Shown here: in pieces, positions 25,947 through 35,037 of the stretch
Position numbering within the stretch: position 1 is the stretch's first letter
Layout: each line of letters starts with the position of its first letter
Assembly: GCF_004564235.1 (NCBI RefSeq)
Contig: NZ_SOMN01000003.1
Coordinates: forward strand, 62,001-126,000
Reading direction: 5' to 3'
DNA from: Cohnella luojiensis
GTDB lineage: Bacteria; Bacillota; Bacilli; Paenibacillales; Paenibacillaceae
DNA: 64,000 bases
The notes under the pieces: model-generated
Told to the model about the DNA's origin: nothing
The model's database searches: none
Seen by the model: only the letters and a program-made list of their open reading frames with translations
Translations under genes and position numbers: made by a program

Positions 25947-26532
25947 AGGGCTGCTCTTCGTCTCCGGGGACGAAGGGATCAGCGCCAAGACGGCCGCCGA
26001 AGTGGTGGAGACCGACGTGGAGGTCGTCAAGGACGTGCTGAAGGACCTTCAGAAGGAGCTCGCGAAGAAAAACCGCGGAATCCGAATCGCGGAAGTTGCC
26101 GGCGGATACCGGTTAACTACCGTAATCAACCATGCCCCCTATTTCGAGAAATTGGCGTATTCTCCTACCCGGGCTGCTCTTTCGCAAGCCGCGTTGGAGA
26201 CATTGTCGATCATTGCGTACAGGCAGCCGATAACCCGTATCGAGATAGAAGAAATACGAGGCGTTAAGGCGGATCGGGCTTTGCATAACCTGGTCAACAA
26301 AGATTTGATCGAAGAAAAGGGTCGGGCGGATGCGCTAGGCAGGCCTATCCTGTACGGTACGACGAAATCATTCCTTGATTATTTCGGTTTAGCGAGCATT
26401 GCGAGTTTGCCCGAACCTTCTTTAGCGGATGGCGACGACGAGCTGGAAGAAAGAACGAAGATGCTGTTCGATCGAATAGAGGGCAGGCAGTTGTCCATGG
26501 AGGATATGGATAAGGAACTGGATACGGATTGA
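25915..26532 (+). CDS. scpB: Segregation and condensation protein B
   Basis: A 205-residue partner of ScpA in the SMC complex. Two winged-helix units are visible (LKSVLEGLLFVSGDEGIS; TRAALSQAALETLSIIAYRQPITR-type region with IEEIRGVKADRAL) and the GRPILYGTTKSFLDYFGL end. ATG 25915 is preceded by GGGGAGAGAGG inside scpA. The tail is acidic. Confidence 0.95.
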   Translation: MDYSTLKSVLEGLLFVSGDEGISAKTAAEVVETDVEVVKDVLKDLQKELAKKNRGIRIAEVAGGYRLTTVINHAPYFEKLAYSPTRAALSQAALETLSIIAYRQPITRIEIEEIRGVKADRALHNLVNKDLIEEKGRADALGRPILYGTTKSFLDYFGLASIASLPEPSLADGDDELEERTKMLFDRIEGRQLSMEDMDKELDTD

Positions 26533-26597
26533 TATTCAGGTAATGGAATGAAGAAGTGCCAGAAGGTCATACTACCCCTAGGAAAGGCGGGGGAAGT

Positions 26598-27296
26598 ATG
26601 GCCTTCTGGCTTTGGATAGTATTGGCAGTTGTCCTTGTGGGCATAGTGGCAGCGTTATTCTCCCGTGTACGGTTTCGCGTCCGATATTCGCGCAGCGGCC
26701 GGTTGGATCAGCTCGTAATCGTTATTCAAGCGTTATACGGACTGTTTCACTATCAGATTATCCTTCCCTCCATCGTTATTCGCGGATGGAGTATCGTCTA
26801 TCGCGACAAGAGAGAAGGAGGATTGTCGGGAATCGGAACGGATGATCAGAAGCAGAATAAGCGGAAAATCAGCAAGGGAAGCCTGTTACGAAATGCCAGA
26901 TCTTATCGAACGATCTTGTTTTCCACGAAAAAATTCAGGCGTTGGGCGAGACGAACGATGAAGAAGGTAGAGTGTACCCGGTGGCGCCTGGATTTCCGCG
27001 TGGGTACGGGTGATGCCGCAACTACGGCGGTCGTTTCCGGTCTGTTATGGGCGGTAATGGGATGCGCGTCGGGTGCCGCGGGGCAATTTATCACGTTGAA
27101 GACATCGCCGCACGGCCATGTCATGCCGAATTATGTCACGACGGAATTCAGCGTTGTATGGGAAGCGGATTTCAGAATTCGCGTAAGCTCTGCGCTAGCA
27201 GCCGGAATTAAGCTGGGTACGAAGACGATTTACCTGCGTAAAGCCATTCGCGCATGGCGCATATTGATTTCAGCACCTAAAGAGACCTTGAATTAG
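26598..27296 (+). CDS. DUF2953 (YtfI-like) membrane-anchored protein
   Basis: A 232-residue protein with an N-terminal membrane segment (about residues 2-22), a basic middle and the DUF2953 pattern: ECTRWRLDFRVGTGDAATTAVVSGLLWA (about 130-157). In Bacillus ytfI lies beside ytfJ, and here too the next gene is ytfJ, so a sporulation link is likely though its role is not defined. ATG 26598 follows GGCGGGGGA; the frame from 26556 lacks a site. Confidence 0.78.
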   Translation: MAFWLWIVLAVVLVGIVAALFSRVRFRVRYSRSGRLDQLVIVIQALYGLFHYQIILPSIVIRGWSIVYRDKREGGLSGIGTDDQKQNKRKISKGSLLRNARSYRTILFSTKKFRRWARRTMKKVECTRWRLDFRVGTGDAATTAVVSGLLWAVMGCASGAAGQFITLKTSPHGHVMPNYVTTEFSVVWEADFRIRVSSALAAGIKLGTKTIYLRKAIRAWRILISAPKETLN

Positions 27297-27384
27297 AGTG
27301 CGCATAAGCTGTCGAATCGGAGTTGGAAGGAATAACCGTACGACTGTTTAGGGCAAATTAGGTACACGAAAGGAGGAGTTAAAC

Positions 27385-27873
27385 ATGTCTGAGCACCCCA
27401 TTAACGGCCTTATGCAAACCGCCATGGAAAATATCAAGGATATGGTGGATGTCAACACGATCGTCGGCGAACCGGTCCAGACTCCGGACGGAAGCGTAAT
27501 CCTGCCGATCAGCAAGGTGGGATTCGGCTTCGCGGCAGGCGGGAGCGAATTCAGCGGAATGGAAGAATCTTCAGGAAGCGCTAGCGGACAAGACGCGCAT
27601 AATGCTTCCGTATCCCTTCCGTTCGGCGGCGGCAGCGGCGGCGGCGTATCGATTACGCCGATAGCGTTCCTCGTCGTCGGTACTCAAGGCGTCAAAGTGG
27701 TTCCGCTGGATAACCAAACCCATATTCTCGAACGTTTGATCGACGCCGCTCCGCAGTGGGTAGACAAATTAAAGAACGCATTCCAGAAGGGCGCGAACGC
27801 GGATTCTTCAGATGTCACCGTGAATATTCAGCAGCCTAATCAATCAAAACCGCCTTCCAACAATATCATGTGA
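27385..27873 (+). CDS. ytfJ: GerW family sporulation protein YtfJ
   Basis: A 162-residue protein of the YtfJ/GerW family, needed for L-alanine-triggered spore germination in B. subtilis. Seen: HPINGLMQTAMENIKDMVDVNTIVGEP at the front in the usual register, ILPISKVGFGFAAGGSEF, a Gly-rich FGGGSGGGVSITP and FLVVGTQGVKVVPL. AAAGGAGG precedes the ATG. Tail Ser/Gln/Asn-rich. Confidence 0.9.
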   Translation: MSEHPINGLMQTAMENIKDMVDVNTIVGEPVQTPDGSVILPISKVGFGFAAGGSEFSGMEESSGSASGQDAHNASVSLPFGGGSGGGVSITPIAFLVVGTQGVKVVPLDNQTHILERLIDAAPQWVDKLKNAFQKGANADSSDVTVNIQQPNQSKPPSNNIM

Positions 27874-27930
27874 CTATCCAAGCATAAATGGCTTTCGCCG
27901 TACTTTATCGGCGAATACGTTTATATCGGA

Positions 27931-27978
27931 ACAATCAGATGAGTATAAGGAGTTCGAAAACTTATACTTTCCGATTGT
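27931..27978. repeat. Intergenic inverted repeat (stem-loop)
   Basis: ACAATC / GATTGT (6 bp) and AGTATAAG / CTTATACT (8 bp) form a two-part stem around an 11-base loop, with a small internal loop. It lies between ytfJ and the terminator at 27987 and lacks a T tract of its own. Purpose unknown. Confidence 0.6.
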
Positions 27979-27986
27979 ACGAAGAA

Positions 27987-28030
27987 AAGCGGTTGCGCAA
28001 GAAAAACCTGCGCAGCCGCTTCTTGCGTTT
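27987..28030 (+). terminator. Terminator of ytfJ
   Basis: AAGCGGTTGCGCA pairs with TGCGCAGCCGCTT (one G-T pair) around a 9-base loop; the T tract is interrupted (CTTGCGTTT). Confidence 0.7.
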
Positions 28031-28042
28031 CTAACGGCATTC

Positions 28043-28071
28043 ACATACTTCCGGACATGCCTACATAAAAT
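28043..28071 (+). promoter_or_regulatory. Candidate sigma-E promoter of dacB-spmA-spmB
   Basis: ACATACT (28043-28049) and CATAAAAT (28064-28071), 14 bases apart, match the sigma-E consensus at 5 of 7 and 7 of 8 bases; 66 bases before dacB. The operon is sigma-E dependent in B. subtilis. Confidence 0.5.
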
Positions 28072-28137
28072 GGGGATAGGAGCATCAGGAAAGTGCGCAT
28101 GCCTGCAACGACGGCTTGCGGCATAAGGGGGAAACGC

Positions 28138-29361
28138 ATGTTCACCTTGTTCAGGAATCGTTACGCTCGCTTTATCATGTTCGGCTTAATCGGCATGCCG
28201 CTTCTTACCGCCGCCATTCAAACGGAGGCATTAGCAAATAACGAAGTCGTCTCCGGAATAGCGAATCTGCCTTCACCACCCGGAAACCATGCCAAAGGGG
28301 CAGCATTGGCTGACGTAACATCCGGACGCATTCTGTTTAGCCAGCGTGGAGACGAGCCGATGAAAATTGCCAGCTTGACGAAAATCATGACCGCAATAGT
28401 AGCGATAGAACATGGACGGTTAGATAACGCTGTGAAAGTAAGCGTCCGCGCTGCCGGGAAGGAAGGCTCGTCGCTATACTTGAAGGCCGGCGAGAAAATA
28501 ACGCTCCGCAATGCGCTATACGGCCTTATGCTCCGTTCGGGCAATGACGCGGCGATGGCGATCGCGGAGCATGTCGGGGGATCCGTCGAGGGTTTTGCTT
28601 TCCTCATGAATCGGAAGGCGGAGGAGATTGGCCTCACCCATAGCCATTTCATGAATCCTCACGGCTTGGACGAGCAGGGACATTATTCGTCTGCCAATGA
28701 TTTGGCCAAGCTTACCGTATACGCCTTGCGCAATCCGGTATTCAAGGAGATCGTCAGAACTCGCGTGAAATCAGCGCCTAATCCTAACGAGGAATGGGAT
28801 TACAAGTGGGTAAACAAAAATAGAATGCTAACGATGTATGATGGTGCGGACGGCGTGAAAACAGGTTATACGAAACAATCGCTTAGGACTCTCGTTACCT
28901 CCGCTACCCGAGACGGACAACAACTGGTCGCGGTAACGCTGAACGATGGAAATGACTGGATCGACCACCGAAACCTGCTCGATTTCGGCTTTGCCCATTT
29001 TCCGCTCACGAGCGTAACCAAAGCCGGAGATCCCATTGCCGGTTATCCTTTCAAGACATCGAATAGCTTCGCTTATCCATTCGCCAAGGGAGAACGCGAG
29101 CGGCTTGAGATTCGTCTGACTCCTTTGCGGGAAGGCACGGCCCACTATAATCTCGGGTATCGGGGTCAACTAAACTTCGTGCTGAACGACAGGGTCATCG
29201 GAACGGTGCCGTTGGTTGCGGGAGAACAAGAACAACAAGAGAGCTCGGGAAAGCGGACTGAACTCCACAAGCCGTCGTACACTCAGGCTTCCCCCGCGAC
29301 TTCCTTCGAGACATCCATCCGGACAACTCTTAAAGCGCTGTTCCTGCAAGGAGGGACTTAA
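28138..29361 (+). CDS. dacB: Sporulation D-alanyl-D-alanine carboxypeptidase DacB
   Basis: PBP5*-type carboxypeptidase of 407 residues acting on spore cortex peptidoglycan in the mother cell. Signal peptide about residues 10-33; catalytic SxxK in ASLTKIM, SGN in RSGNDAA, KTG in GVKTGYTK; C-terminal PBP5_C-like domain (about 290-370) and a last stretch (TTLKALFLQGG) that may anchor the membrane as an amphipathic helix. ATG 28138 follows AAGGGGG. It is followed at 2 bases by spmA, the known operon, which distinguishes it from dacF at 12147. Confidence 0.92.
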   Translation: MFTLFRNRYARFIMFGLIGMPLLTAAIQTEALANNEVVSGIANLPSPPGNHAKGAALADVTSGRILFSQRGDEPMKIASLTKIMTAIVAIEHGRLDNAVKVSVRAAGKEGSSLYLKAGEKITLRNALYGLMLRSGNDAAMAIAEHVGGSVEGFAFLMNRKAEEIGLTHSHFMNPHGLDEQGHYSSANDLAKLTVYALRNPVFKEIVRTRVKSAPNPNEEWDYKWVNKNRMLTMYDGADGVKTGYTKQSLRTLVTSATRDGQQLVAVTLNDGNDWIDHRNLLDFGFAHFPLTSVTKAGDPIAGYPFKTSNSFAYPFAKGERERLEIRLTPLREGTAHYNLGYRGQLNFVLNDRVIGTVPLVAGEQEQQESSGKRTELHKPSYTQASPATSFETSIRTTLKALFLQGGT

Positions 29362-29363
29362 CG

Positions 29364-30029
29364 ATGGTGAATTGGATCTGGATGGGCATGATCGTATTCA
29401 GCGTATTGTTCGGGGCAGCCAATGGCAAAATGGAGCAGGTTGCCGAGGCTGCGTTCGGCGGCGCCCAGACGGGAGTGACCGTATGCTTGGGGCTTATAAG
29501 CATTCTGGTGTTCTGGATGGGCCTAATGAGAATTGCCGAAGTTGCAGGCTTAGTTAGCAAGTTATCCAGGCTATTGGCACCGATCGTCAGACGGTTATTC
29601 CCGGATGTCCCTTCGGAACATCCAGCCATGGGTTATATCTTATCCAATATGAGCGCTAATCTTCTTGGCTTGGGTAACGCGGCAACGCCAATGGGAATCA
29701 AGGCGATGCAGGAACTGCAGAAGCTCAATCCCCATCCGACGGTCGCCACTCCGGCGATGTGTACCCTGCTCGCTCTAAACACCGCAAGCATAACGCTCGT
29801 TCCAACGACGATGATCGCGATCCGGATGAATTTCGGCTCCGTTCATCCCGCGGACATCGTAGCCCCTACCTTGCTGGCTACGCTGATCTCAACCGGAGCT
29901 GCCGTCATTATCGACAGGTGGTATCGCAGGAGAAATAAATTCCCGCCAACCTCGACGATCATCCAAAAAGATGGAGCAGCGCCCCCGACAACCTTGTATA
30001 AACCTCCGGCTCCCGCAGGGGGAGGCTGA
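29364..30029 (+). CDS. spmA: Spore maturation protein SpmA
   Basis: A 221-residue membrane protein with a nucleoside-recognition (Gate) domain, needed with SpmB for spore core dehydration. Seen: several hydrophobic segments, MSANLLGLGNAATPMGIKAM (about residues 97-116) and CTLLALNTASITLVPTT (about 133-149). A strong AAGGAGG precedes the ATG inside the end of dacB. The last 20 residues are Pro-rich. Confidence 0.93.
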   Translation: MVNWIWMGMIVFSVLFGAANGKMEQVAEAAFGGAQTGVTVCLGLISILVFWMGLMRIAEVAGLVSKLSRLLAPIVRRLFPDVPSEHPAMGYILSNMSANLLGLGNAATPMGIKAMQELQKLNPHPTVATPAMCTLLALNTASITLVPTTMIAIRMNFGSVHPADIVAPTLLATLISTGAAVIIDRWYRRRNKFPPTSTIIQKDGAAPPTTLYKPPAPAGGG

Positions 30030-30034
30030 GCTTA

Positions 30035-30574
30035 TTGATCTCATGGATTCAAGTCGTCTCAACATGGACAATTCCCGTTCTTATTGCCTTTATTCCTTTA
30101 TACGCTTCGCTCCGCAAGGTGCCCGTGTACGAGACTTTCATCGATGGAGCCAAGGACGGGTTCCAGACGGCGATAGGCATTATTCCTCATCTTGTCGGCA
30201 TGATGACTGCCATCGGCATGTTCAGGGCATCGGGAGCAATGGATGCCATCGTAGGCTTGATCAAGCCCCTGCTGGAAGGGGTCGGCATCCCCGGAGACGT
30301 TCTTCCGCTCGCCTTGCTTAGGCCGATTACCGGCGCAGGCTCGCTAGCCTTCGTTACAGACCTTATCAAGGAGCAGGGACCCGATTCGTTCGTGGCGCGG
30401 ATTGCATCCACTATACAGGGCAGCACGGATACGACGTTATACGTTCTGACCGTCTATTTCGGGGCCGTGGGAATCCGGAATTCGCGATATGCGCTTAAGG
30501 TAGGCCTTTTATCCGATTTCATCGGGTTCTTTGCCGCCGTTGCCGCTTGCTGGTTGATGTTCGGATTGGTATGA
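30035..30574 (+). CDS. spmB: Spore maturation protein SpmB
   Basis: A 179-residue membrane protein, partner of SpmA. Seen: VYETFIDGAKDGFQTAIGIIPHLVGMM (about residues 32-58), LLRPITGAGSLAFVTDL, GSTDTTLYVLTVYFGAVGI. Start is TTG 30035, with GGGGGAGG 9 bases upstream at the end of spmA. Confidence 0.93.
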   Translation: MISWIQVVSTWTIPVLIAFIPLYASLRKVPVYETFIDGAKDGFQTAIGIIPHLVGMMTAIGMFRASGAMDAIVGLIKPLLEGVGIPGDVLPLALLRPITGAGSLAFVTDLIKEQGPDSFVARIASTIQGSTDTTLYVLTVYFGAVGIRNSRYALKVGLLSDFIGFFAAVAACWLMFGLV

Positions 30575-30595
30575 TGGAGTATGAGGTGAAAGACC

Positions 30596-31366
30596 GTGGA
30601 GGAAAGATTACAGAAGGTTCTTGCGAACGCCGGCGTCGCATCCAGGCGGAAGTGCGAAGAGCTCATTACCGCCGGGAAAGTGACGGTTAACGGCGAAGTC
30701 GTGACCGAGCTAGGCGTGAAAGCCGATCCAACCAAAGACTTTATTACGGTATCTGGAAAAGCGATCAAGAAGGAAGCAAAAGTATATATTATTTTCAATA
30801 AGCCCAAAGGGGTCATCACGAGCGTATCCGATCCCCAAGGCCGCAGCGTCGTTACCGATTATATGAAAGAAATCAAAGAACGGCTCTATCCGGTCGGAAG
30901 GTTGGATTACGACTCGGAAGGTCTGCTGCTTATGACGAATGATGGCGATCTAGCCCACAAGCTGACGCATCCGAGTCATCATGTACCGAAGACCTATCAC
31001 GCCACCGTCGAAAGGGTTCCTCATGGCAACGCGCTTGAGAAGCTGCAGAAGGGCATTAAGCTTGAGGACGGGATGACGGCTCCTGCCGAGGTCGAATATC
31101 ACGATATCGATCCCGAGAAGAAGTTCGCCACGATTTCCATTACGATCCGCGAAGGCCGCAACCGCCAAGTTCGCCGGATGTTCGACGCGATTAATCATCC
31201 CGTCACCCGGCTTAAGAGGATTACGTTCGGCAGTTTGCAATTGGGCAATCTGCAGCGCGGCAAGAATCGCAGATTAACGGCGGACGAGATAGCCAAGCTT
31301 CAAGAGTCGGTAGCGGGAGTAGCAGTTGAACCAGGCACCGAGACGACGGAATCGGCCGAGGATTGA
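30596..31366 (+). CDS. rluB: Ribosomal large-subunit pseudouridine synthase B family
   Basis: A 256-residue RsuA/RluB-type enzyme isomerising a uridine in 23S rRNA. N-terminal S4 RNA-binding domain (ERLQKVLANAGVASRRKCEELI) and catalytic Asp in YPVGRLDYDSEGLLLMTNDG (about residues 98-117), plus GRNRQVRRMFDAI. GTG 30596 is preceded by TGAGGTG. In Bacillus it also sits between spmB and resA. Tail acidic. Confidence 0.92.
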   Translation: MEERLQKVLANAGVASRRKCEELITAGKVTVNGEVVTELGVKADPTKDFITVSGKAIKKEAKVYIIFNKPKGVITSVSDPQGRSVVTDYMKEIKERLYPVGRLDYDSEGLLLMTNDGDLAHKLTHPSHHVPKTYHATVERVPHGNALEKLQKGIKLEDGMTAPAEVEYHDIDPEKKFATISITIREGRNRQVRRMFDAINHPVTRLKRITFGSLQLGNLQRGKNRRLTADEIAKLQESVAGVAVEPGTETTESAED

Positions 31367-31390
31367 CCCTATATTGCGTCACACAATGTT

Positions 31391-31433
31391 CAAAACCGGA
31401 GGTCGGGCCCTTGCCCTTGACCCCGGTGTTTTC
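31391..31433 (+). terminator. Terminator of dacB-spmA-spmB-rluB
   Basis: AAACCGG(A)GGTC pairs with GACCCCGGTGTTT with one bulged A, followed by TTTTC. A TATAAT at 31436-31441 directly behind it may be the -10 of resA, but I see no good -35 at the right distance. Confidence 0.6.
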
Positions 31434-31476
31434 GTTATAATGGGAATATCGGATTACGGGTGGTGAGAAGGCTTAT

Positions 31477-32010
31477 ATGGGACGATATCGCAAAGCGATG
31501 CAATATATTATCTTAGCCGTCGTGCTCCTCGTTGGAGGATACGCGATCGGCAATTCGCTGTTCACGACGAGCGTCGTGCTGAACAAAGGAGACAAGCCGC
31601 CGGCTTTCCGCTTAGCCGGCCTGGACGATAAGGTTCACGAATGGAAGGATTACGAGGGGAAGCCGCTCATCCTGAACTTCTGGGGTACCTTCTGTCCGCC
31701 ATGCCGCAATGAAATGCCTGCCCTTCAGAAGCAATACGAAAAGTGGAACGGGCAAGGGCTGCAGTTAGTCGGAATCAATCTTAGCGAAGACTCGTTAACC
31801 GTCGAGAGCTTCATTCGGCAAGTAGGAGTGAGTTTCCCGATTCTGCTCGACATGGATAAGAAAACGGAGAAGGCGTACGGGCTTAAGCAGTACCCGACAA
31901 CGTTCTTCATAACCGCGAAAGGGACGATCCAAGAGGTCGTCATCGGCGGTTTATTGACCGAAGAAGAGATCGAGACGCGCGTAGAACGGCTAATGAAGTC
32001 GAACTCGTGA
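31477..32010 (+). CDS. resA: Thiol-disulfide oxidoreductase ResA
   Basis: Membrane-anchored thioredoxin-fold protein of 177 residues, active site facing outward, that reduces the haem-binding cysteines of apocytochrome c. Signal anchor about residues 8-27; active site C73-P-P-C76 in FWGTFCPPCRNEMP; cis-Pro in QYPTTFF. Start ATG 31477; GGTGAGAAGG upstream. First gene of the res operon. Confidence 0.94.
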   Translation: MGRYRKAMQYIILAVVLLVGGYAIGNSLFTTSVVLNKGDKPPAFRLAGLDDKVHEWKDYEGKPLILNFWGTFCPPCRNEMPALQKQYEKWNGQGLQLVGINLSEDSLTVESFIRQVGVSFPILLDMDKKTEKAYGLKQYPTTFFITAKGTIQEVVIGGLLTEEEIETRVERLMKSNS

Positions 32011-32029
32011 CGTCAAGGAGGCCTGGCAG

Positions 32030-33739
32030 TTGTTTCAGAACACCAAGTGCGAATGCGGACACCAGAATCCCGTAGGCACGGTATTGTGCGAATCATGCGG
32101 CAAGCCTCTGGACGAGGACCTGTTAATAGACGAGAATACCCCGCTCGAGATGAGATATGACGGTGTGGCGCGCAGGTCCCAGAAAGCAAACCCGCATTTC
32201 ATCGACCGGATATGGAACTTTTTCTCCTCGGTTAAGATCGCCGTATATTTGATCTTTATTACGTTACTAGGCGCGTCTCTCGGCACTATTTTCCAACAGG
32301 AAAGCACGCTGATCAATCTGACCGAGAGGTCGGAATTCGCGGCCTATTACAAGGAAGAGCACGGAACGGCCGGCGTTATCTATCATGCGCTCGGATTATC
32401 GAGGACATACGAGTCATGGTGGTTCGTCGCATTGCTGGTCATGATCGGGACTTCGCTTGTCGTATGCAGCTTGGATCGAGTTCTCCCGCTTTACCGCGCG
32501 TTAGCGAGACAGCAGATACGTAAACATCTCCAATTCATAACCCGTCAGCAAGTGGTCTATACGGGGACGTTTGAAGGCGACCGGGAAGCTTGGCTCGCGG
32601 AGTTCGGCAAACAGTTGAAGCGCAAGCGTTACCGGGTGTGGCAAGAGGACGGCGCGTTGCTCGCGGAGAAAAACAGGTTCAGCCGCTGGGGACCTTATAT
32701 TAACCATATCGGACTTATCATCTTCCTGCTCGCCGTACTCGGACGCGGGATTCCTTCATGGCACATGGATCAATATTTATCTCTCTACGAAGGCGAAACG
32801 AGGCAAATTCCGGGTACGAACTACTATGCAAAAAACGATGATTTCACCGTGGACTACTACTCGGAGAGCGAGCTGGCGAGCAATCAGAAGGGTACGAAGG
32901 TCGTCAAGCTGTATGAGACGAAAGCCCGGCTGTACGAATGCACGGCCGACTGCGACGATCCGATCAAGGAGCCCGTATTGACGGAGGTCATGCAGCATGA
33001 CATCCACGTAAACAGCGCGTTATCCTATGACGGACTAAAGCTGTACCAGAATAGCTTCCAGGAAAAGGTTCGGTTCATTTCCGTGCATCCTTCGCTCTTG
33101 AACGCTTCTACGGGGGAATCCTTAGGCTCGTTTGACCTGCTTATGGATAATCCATCGGAATCGTATGAGGTCGGTTCCTATCAGTTGAAGCTAAACGACT
33201 ATTACCCGGACTTTAGTCTGGACGAACAGAAGCGCCCTATGACCAAGACGAGGGAGCCGAACAATCCTGCGTTCGTGTTCCGCGTTACGGGCCCGGAAAT
33301 ACGACCGGAAGGGGAAGTATACATTTATTTCCCAATGCCGAGCGAGAAGAGCAAGTACTACGAGCAGCTTTTCAACGAAAGCTTCAAGCAAAGAGGGGAC
33401 AATACGGGTAAATTCGCCATAAAGGTGGAAAACCCGATCGTCGATGGTAAAATGAATAATATCAAGTATTCCGAATATACAACCTACCTGAACATCCGGA
33501 TGGACAAGGCGATGCCATACATCTGGGTCGGCGCCGCCATATCGATGATTGGTCTGATCATGGGCTTCTACTGGCAGCATAGGCGGATTTGGTTGCGATT
33601 CGACGATGATAAGCTATCGCTTGGCGGACACACGAATAAGAATAGCTTCGGCTTGAGAGCCGACGTCGCTTGGGCTTTGGGACGAGCAGGCATCGAGGTT
33701 ACGCCCAAATCGCTCGATAACAGGAGGAATTTACGTTGA
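32030..33739 (+). CDS. resB: Cytochrome c biogenesis protein ResB
   Basis: System II cytochrome c maturation protein of 569 residues, acting with ResC in haem export and ligation. Four Cys at the N terminus (7, 9, 20, 23) form a small zinc-ribbon-like unit, also seen in Bacillus ResB. Membrane segments at about 65-85, 125-145, 220-240 and 485-505 flank a large outer domain (about 245-480). Start TTG 32030 follows AAGGAGG. It overlaps resC by 4 bases. Confidence 0.94.
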   Translation: MFQNTKCECGHQNPVGTVLCESCGKPLDEDLLIDENTPLEMRYDGVARRSQKANPHFIDRIWNFFSSVKIAVYLIFITLLGASLGTIFQQESTLINLTERSEFAAYYKEEHGTAGVIYHALGLSRTYESWWFVALLVMIGTSLVVCSLDRVLPLYRALARQQIRKHLQFITRQQVVYTGTFEGDREAWLAEFGKQLKRKRYRVWQEDGALLAEKNRFSRWGPYINHIGLIIFLLAVLGRGIPSWHMDQYLSLYEGETRQIPGTNYYAKNDDFTVDYYSESELASNQKGTKVVKLYETKARLYECTADCDDPIKEPVLTEVMQHDIHVNSALSYDGLKLYQNSFQEKVRFISVHPSLLNASTGESLGSFDLLMDNPSESYEVGSYQLKLNDYYPDFSLDEQKRPMTKTREPNNPAFVFRVTGPEIRPEGEVYIYFPMPSEKSKYYEQLFNESFKQRGDNTGKFAIKVENPIVDGKMNNIKYSEYTTYLNIRMDKAMPYIWVGAAISMIGLIMGFYWQHRRIWLRFDDDKLSLGGHTNKNSFGLRADVAWALGRAGIEVTPKSLDNRRNLR

Positions 33740-34995
33740 ATTGGTTAGAGTTCAGCAGTAATGCGTTTATAACCGCGTTTTACTTCTATTGCGTTTCGTT
33801 TATCGCTTTCGCCATCGGCGTGGCAGGCAAACGTTGGAGCAACCGTAAACCGGAAGACCACACGGCGCGTTGGGGCAAAATCGGATTCGTGCTGGCCGTG
33901 ATCGGCTGGATAGCCCATTTGACCTTTTTCTTTACCCGTTGGCATGGGGGAGGACACATTCCGACGAGCAACATGTATGAATTCATGACTTTTCTCGGTA
34001 TGGCCATTATGCTCGCCTTTATCGTAGTGCATCTTATATACCGCAATATGCTGCTGGGAGCGTTCGCGCTTCCGCTCGTCATTATCATTATCGCGTACGC
34101 TTCCGTATTCCCGTCCGAAGTACAGCCGCTTATACCGGCATTGAATAGTGTTTGGCTGAAAATTCACGTGACGACTGCCGCTACGGGAGAAGCCTTCTTC
34201 GCTGTCGGTTTTGCAGCCGCCCTGATGCAACTGATTAGGGTAGTCGACTTCACCCGTAAAGATAAAGCGGGGAAACGAGCGCAATTCTGGACGGAATTCT
34301 CGCTATTCGTCATTATTGTTCTCATAGGCTTCTTAGTCGCCGTTTTCGCCTTCCGCGGAGCGGGTTATGAATCGAACTTTAGCCAAGAGACGGTATCGAT
34401 CGACGACGACGGGGTTGCCATTACCGAAGTCAAAGAAGTGAAGTATAGTTTACCGCCGATCGTGGCGCCTTACAATAGCGATACGGTTTCCTTCCAATCC
34501 TTCATCGGAATGAACGAGCCGCTGTTCGAATCTCCTTCTTGGTTAAACGGAGTCAACGCGGGACGTAAGCTGAATACGGTCATTTGGTCCGTTATCGCGG
34601 GATTAATCTTGTACGGTCTCCTTCGGCTAATTACCCGTAAACCGCTCGCGGCAGTTATACATCCTCACCTTACGGACATCGATCCGGAAGATTTGGAGGA
34701 GATCAGTTATCGTGCCATCGCGATCGGATTCCCGATCTTTACGCTAGGTGCGCTCATTTTCGCGATGATCTGGGCTCAGATAGCCTGGTCGCGTTTCTGG
34801 GGCTGGGATCCGAAGGAAGTATGGGCTCTCGTTACGTTCTTGTTCTACAGCGTATACTTGCATCTTCGCTTGTCGCGCGGCTGGCAAGGTACTCGCTCCG
34901 CTTGGCTTGCGGTCATTGGATTCTTGGTCGTCATGTTCACGTTAATTGGAGTTAATCTCGTCATTGCCGGATTGCATTCTTACTCCGGAGTATAA
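33736..34995 (+). CDS. resC: Cytochrome c biogenesis protein ResC (CcsA type)
   Basis: A 419-residue haem-handling membrane protein of the CcsA/CcmC family. The WWD-type motif WSRFWGWDPKEVWAL (about residues 351-365) and conserved His residues before (WHGGGH, about 70-75) and after it are present, with about eight membrane segments. TTG 33736 is preceded by AGGAGGAA and overlaps the resB stop. Confidence 0.94.
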   Translation: MNWLEFSSNAFITAFYFYCVSFIAFAIGVAGKRWSNRKPEDHTARWGKIGFVLAVIGWIAHLTFFFTRWHGGGHIPTSNMYEFMTFLGMAIMLAFIVVHLIYRNMLLGAFALPLVIIIIAYASVFPSEVQPLIPALNSVWLKIHVTTAATGEAFFAVGFAAALMQLIRVVDFTRKDKAGKRAQFWTEFSLFVIIVLIGFLVAVFAFRGAGYESNFSQETVSIDDDGVAITEVKEVKYSLPPIVAPYNSDTVSFQSFIGMNEPLFESPSWLNGVNAGRKLNTVIWSVIAGLILYGLLRLITRKPLAAVIHPHLTDIDPEDLEEISYRAIAIGFPIFTLGALIFAMIWAQIAWSRFWGWDPKEVWALVTFLFYSVYLHLRLSRGWQGTRSAWLAVIGFLVVMFTLIGVNLVIAGLHSYSGV

Positions 34996-35037
34996 TAGGG
35001 CACACAGAAGGTTAAAAGCCGAGAGGAGTGCATGCGC

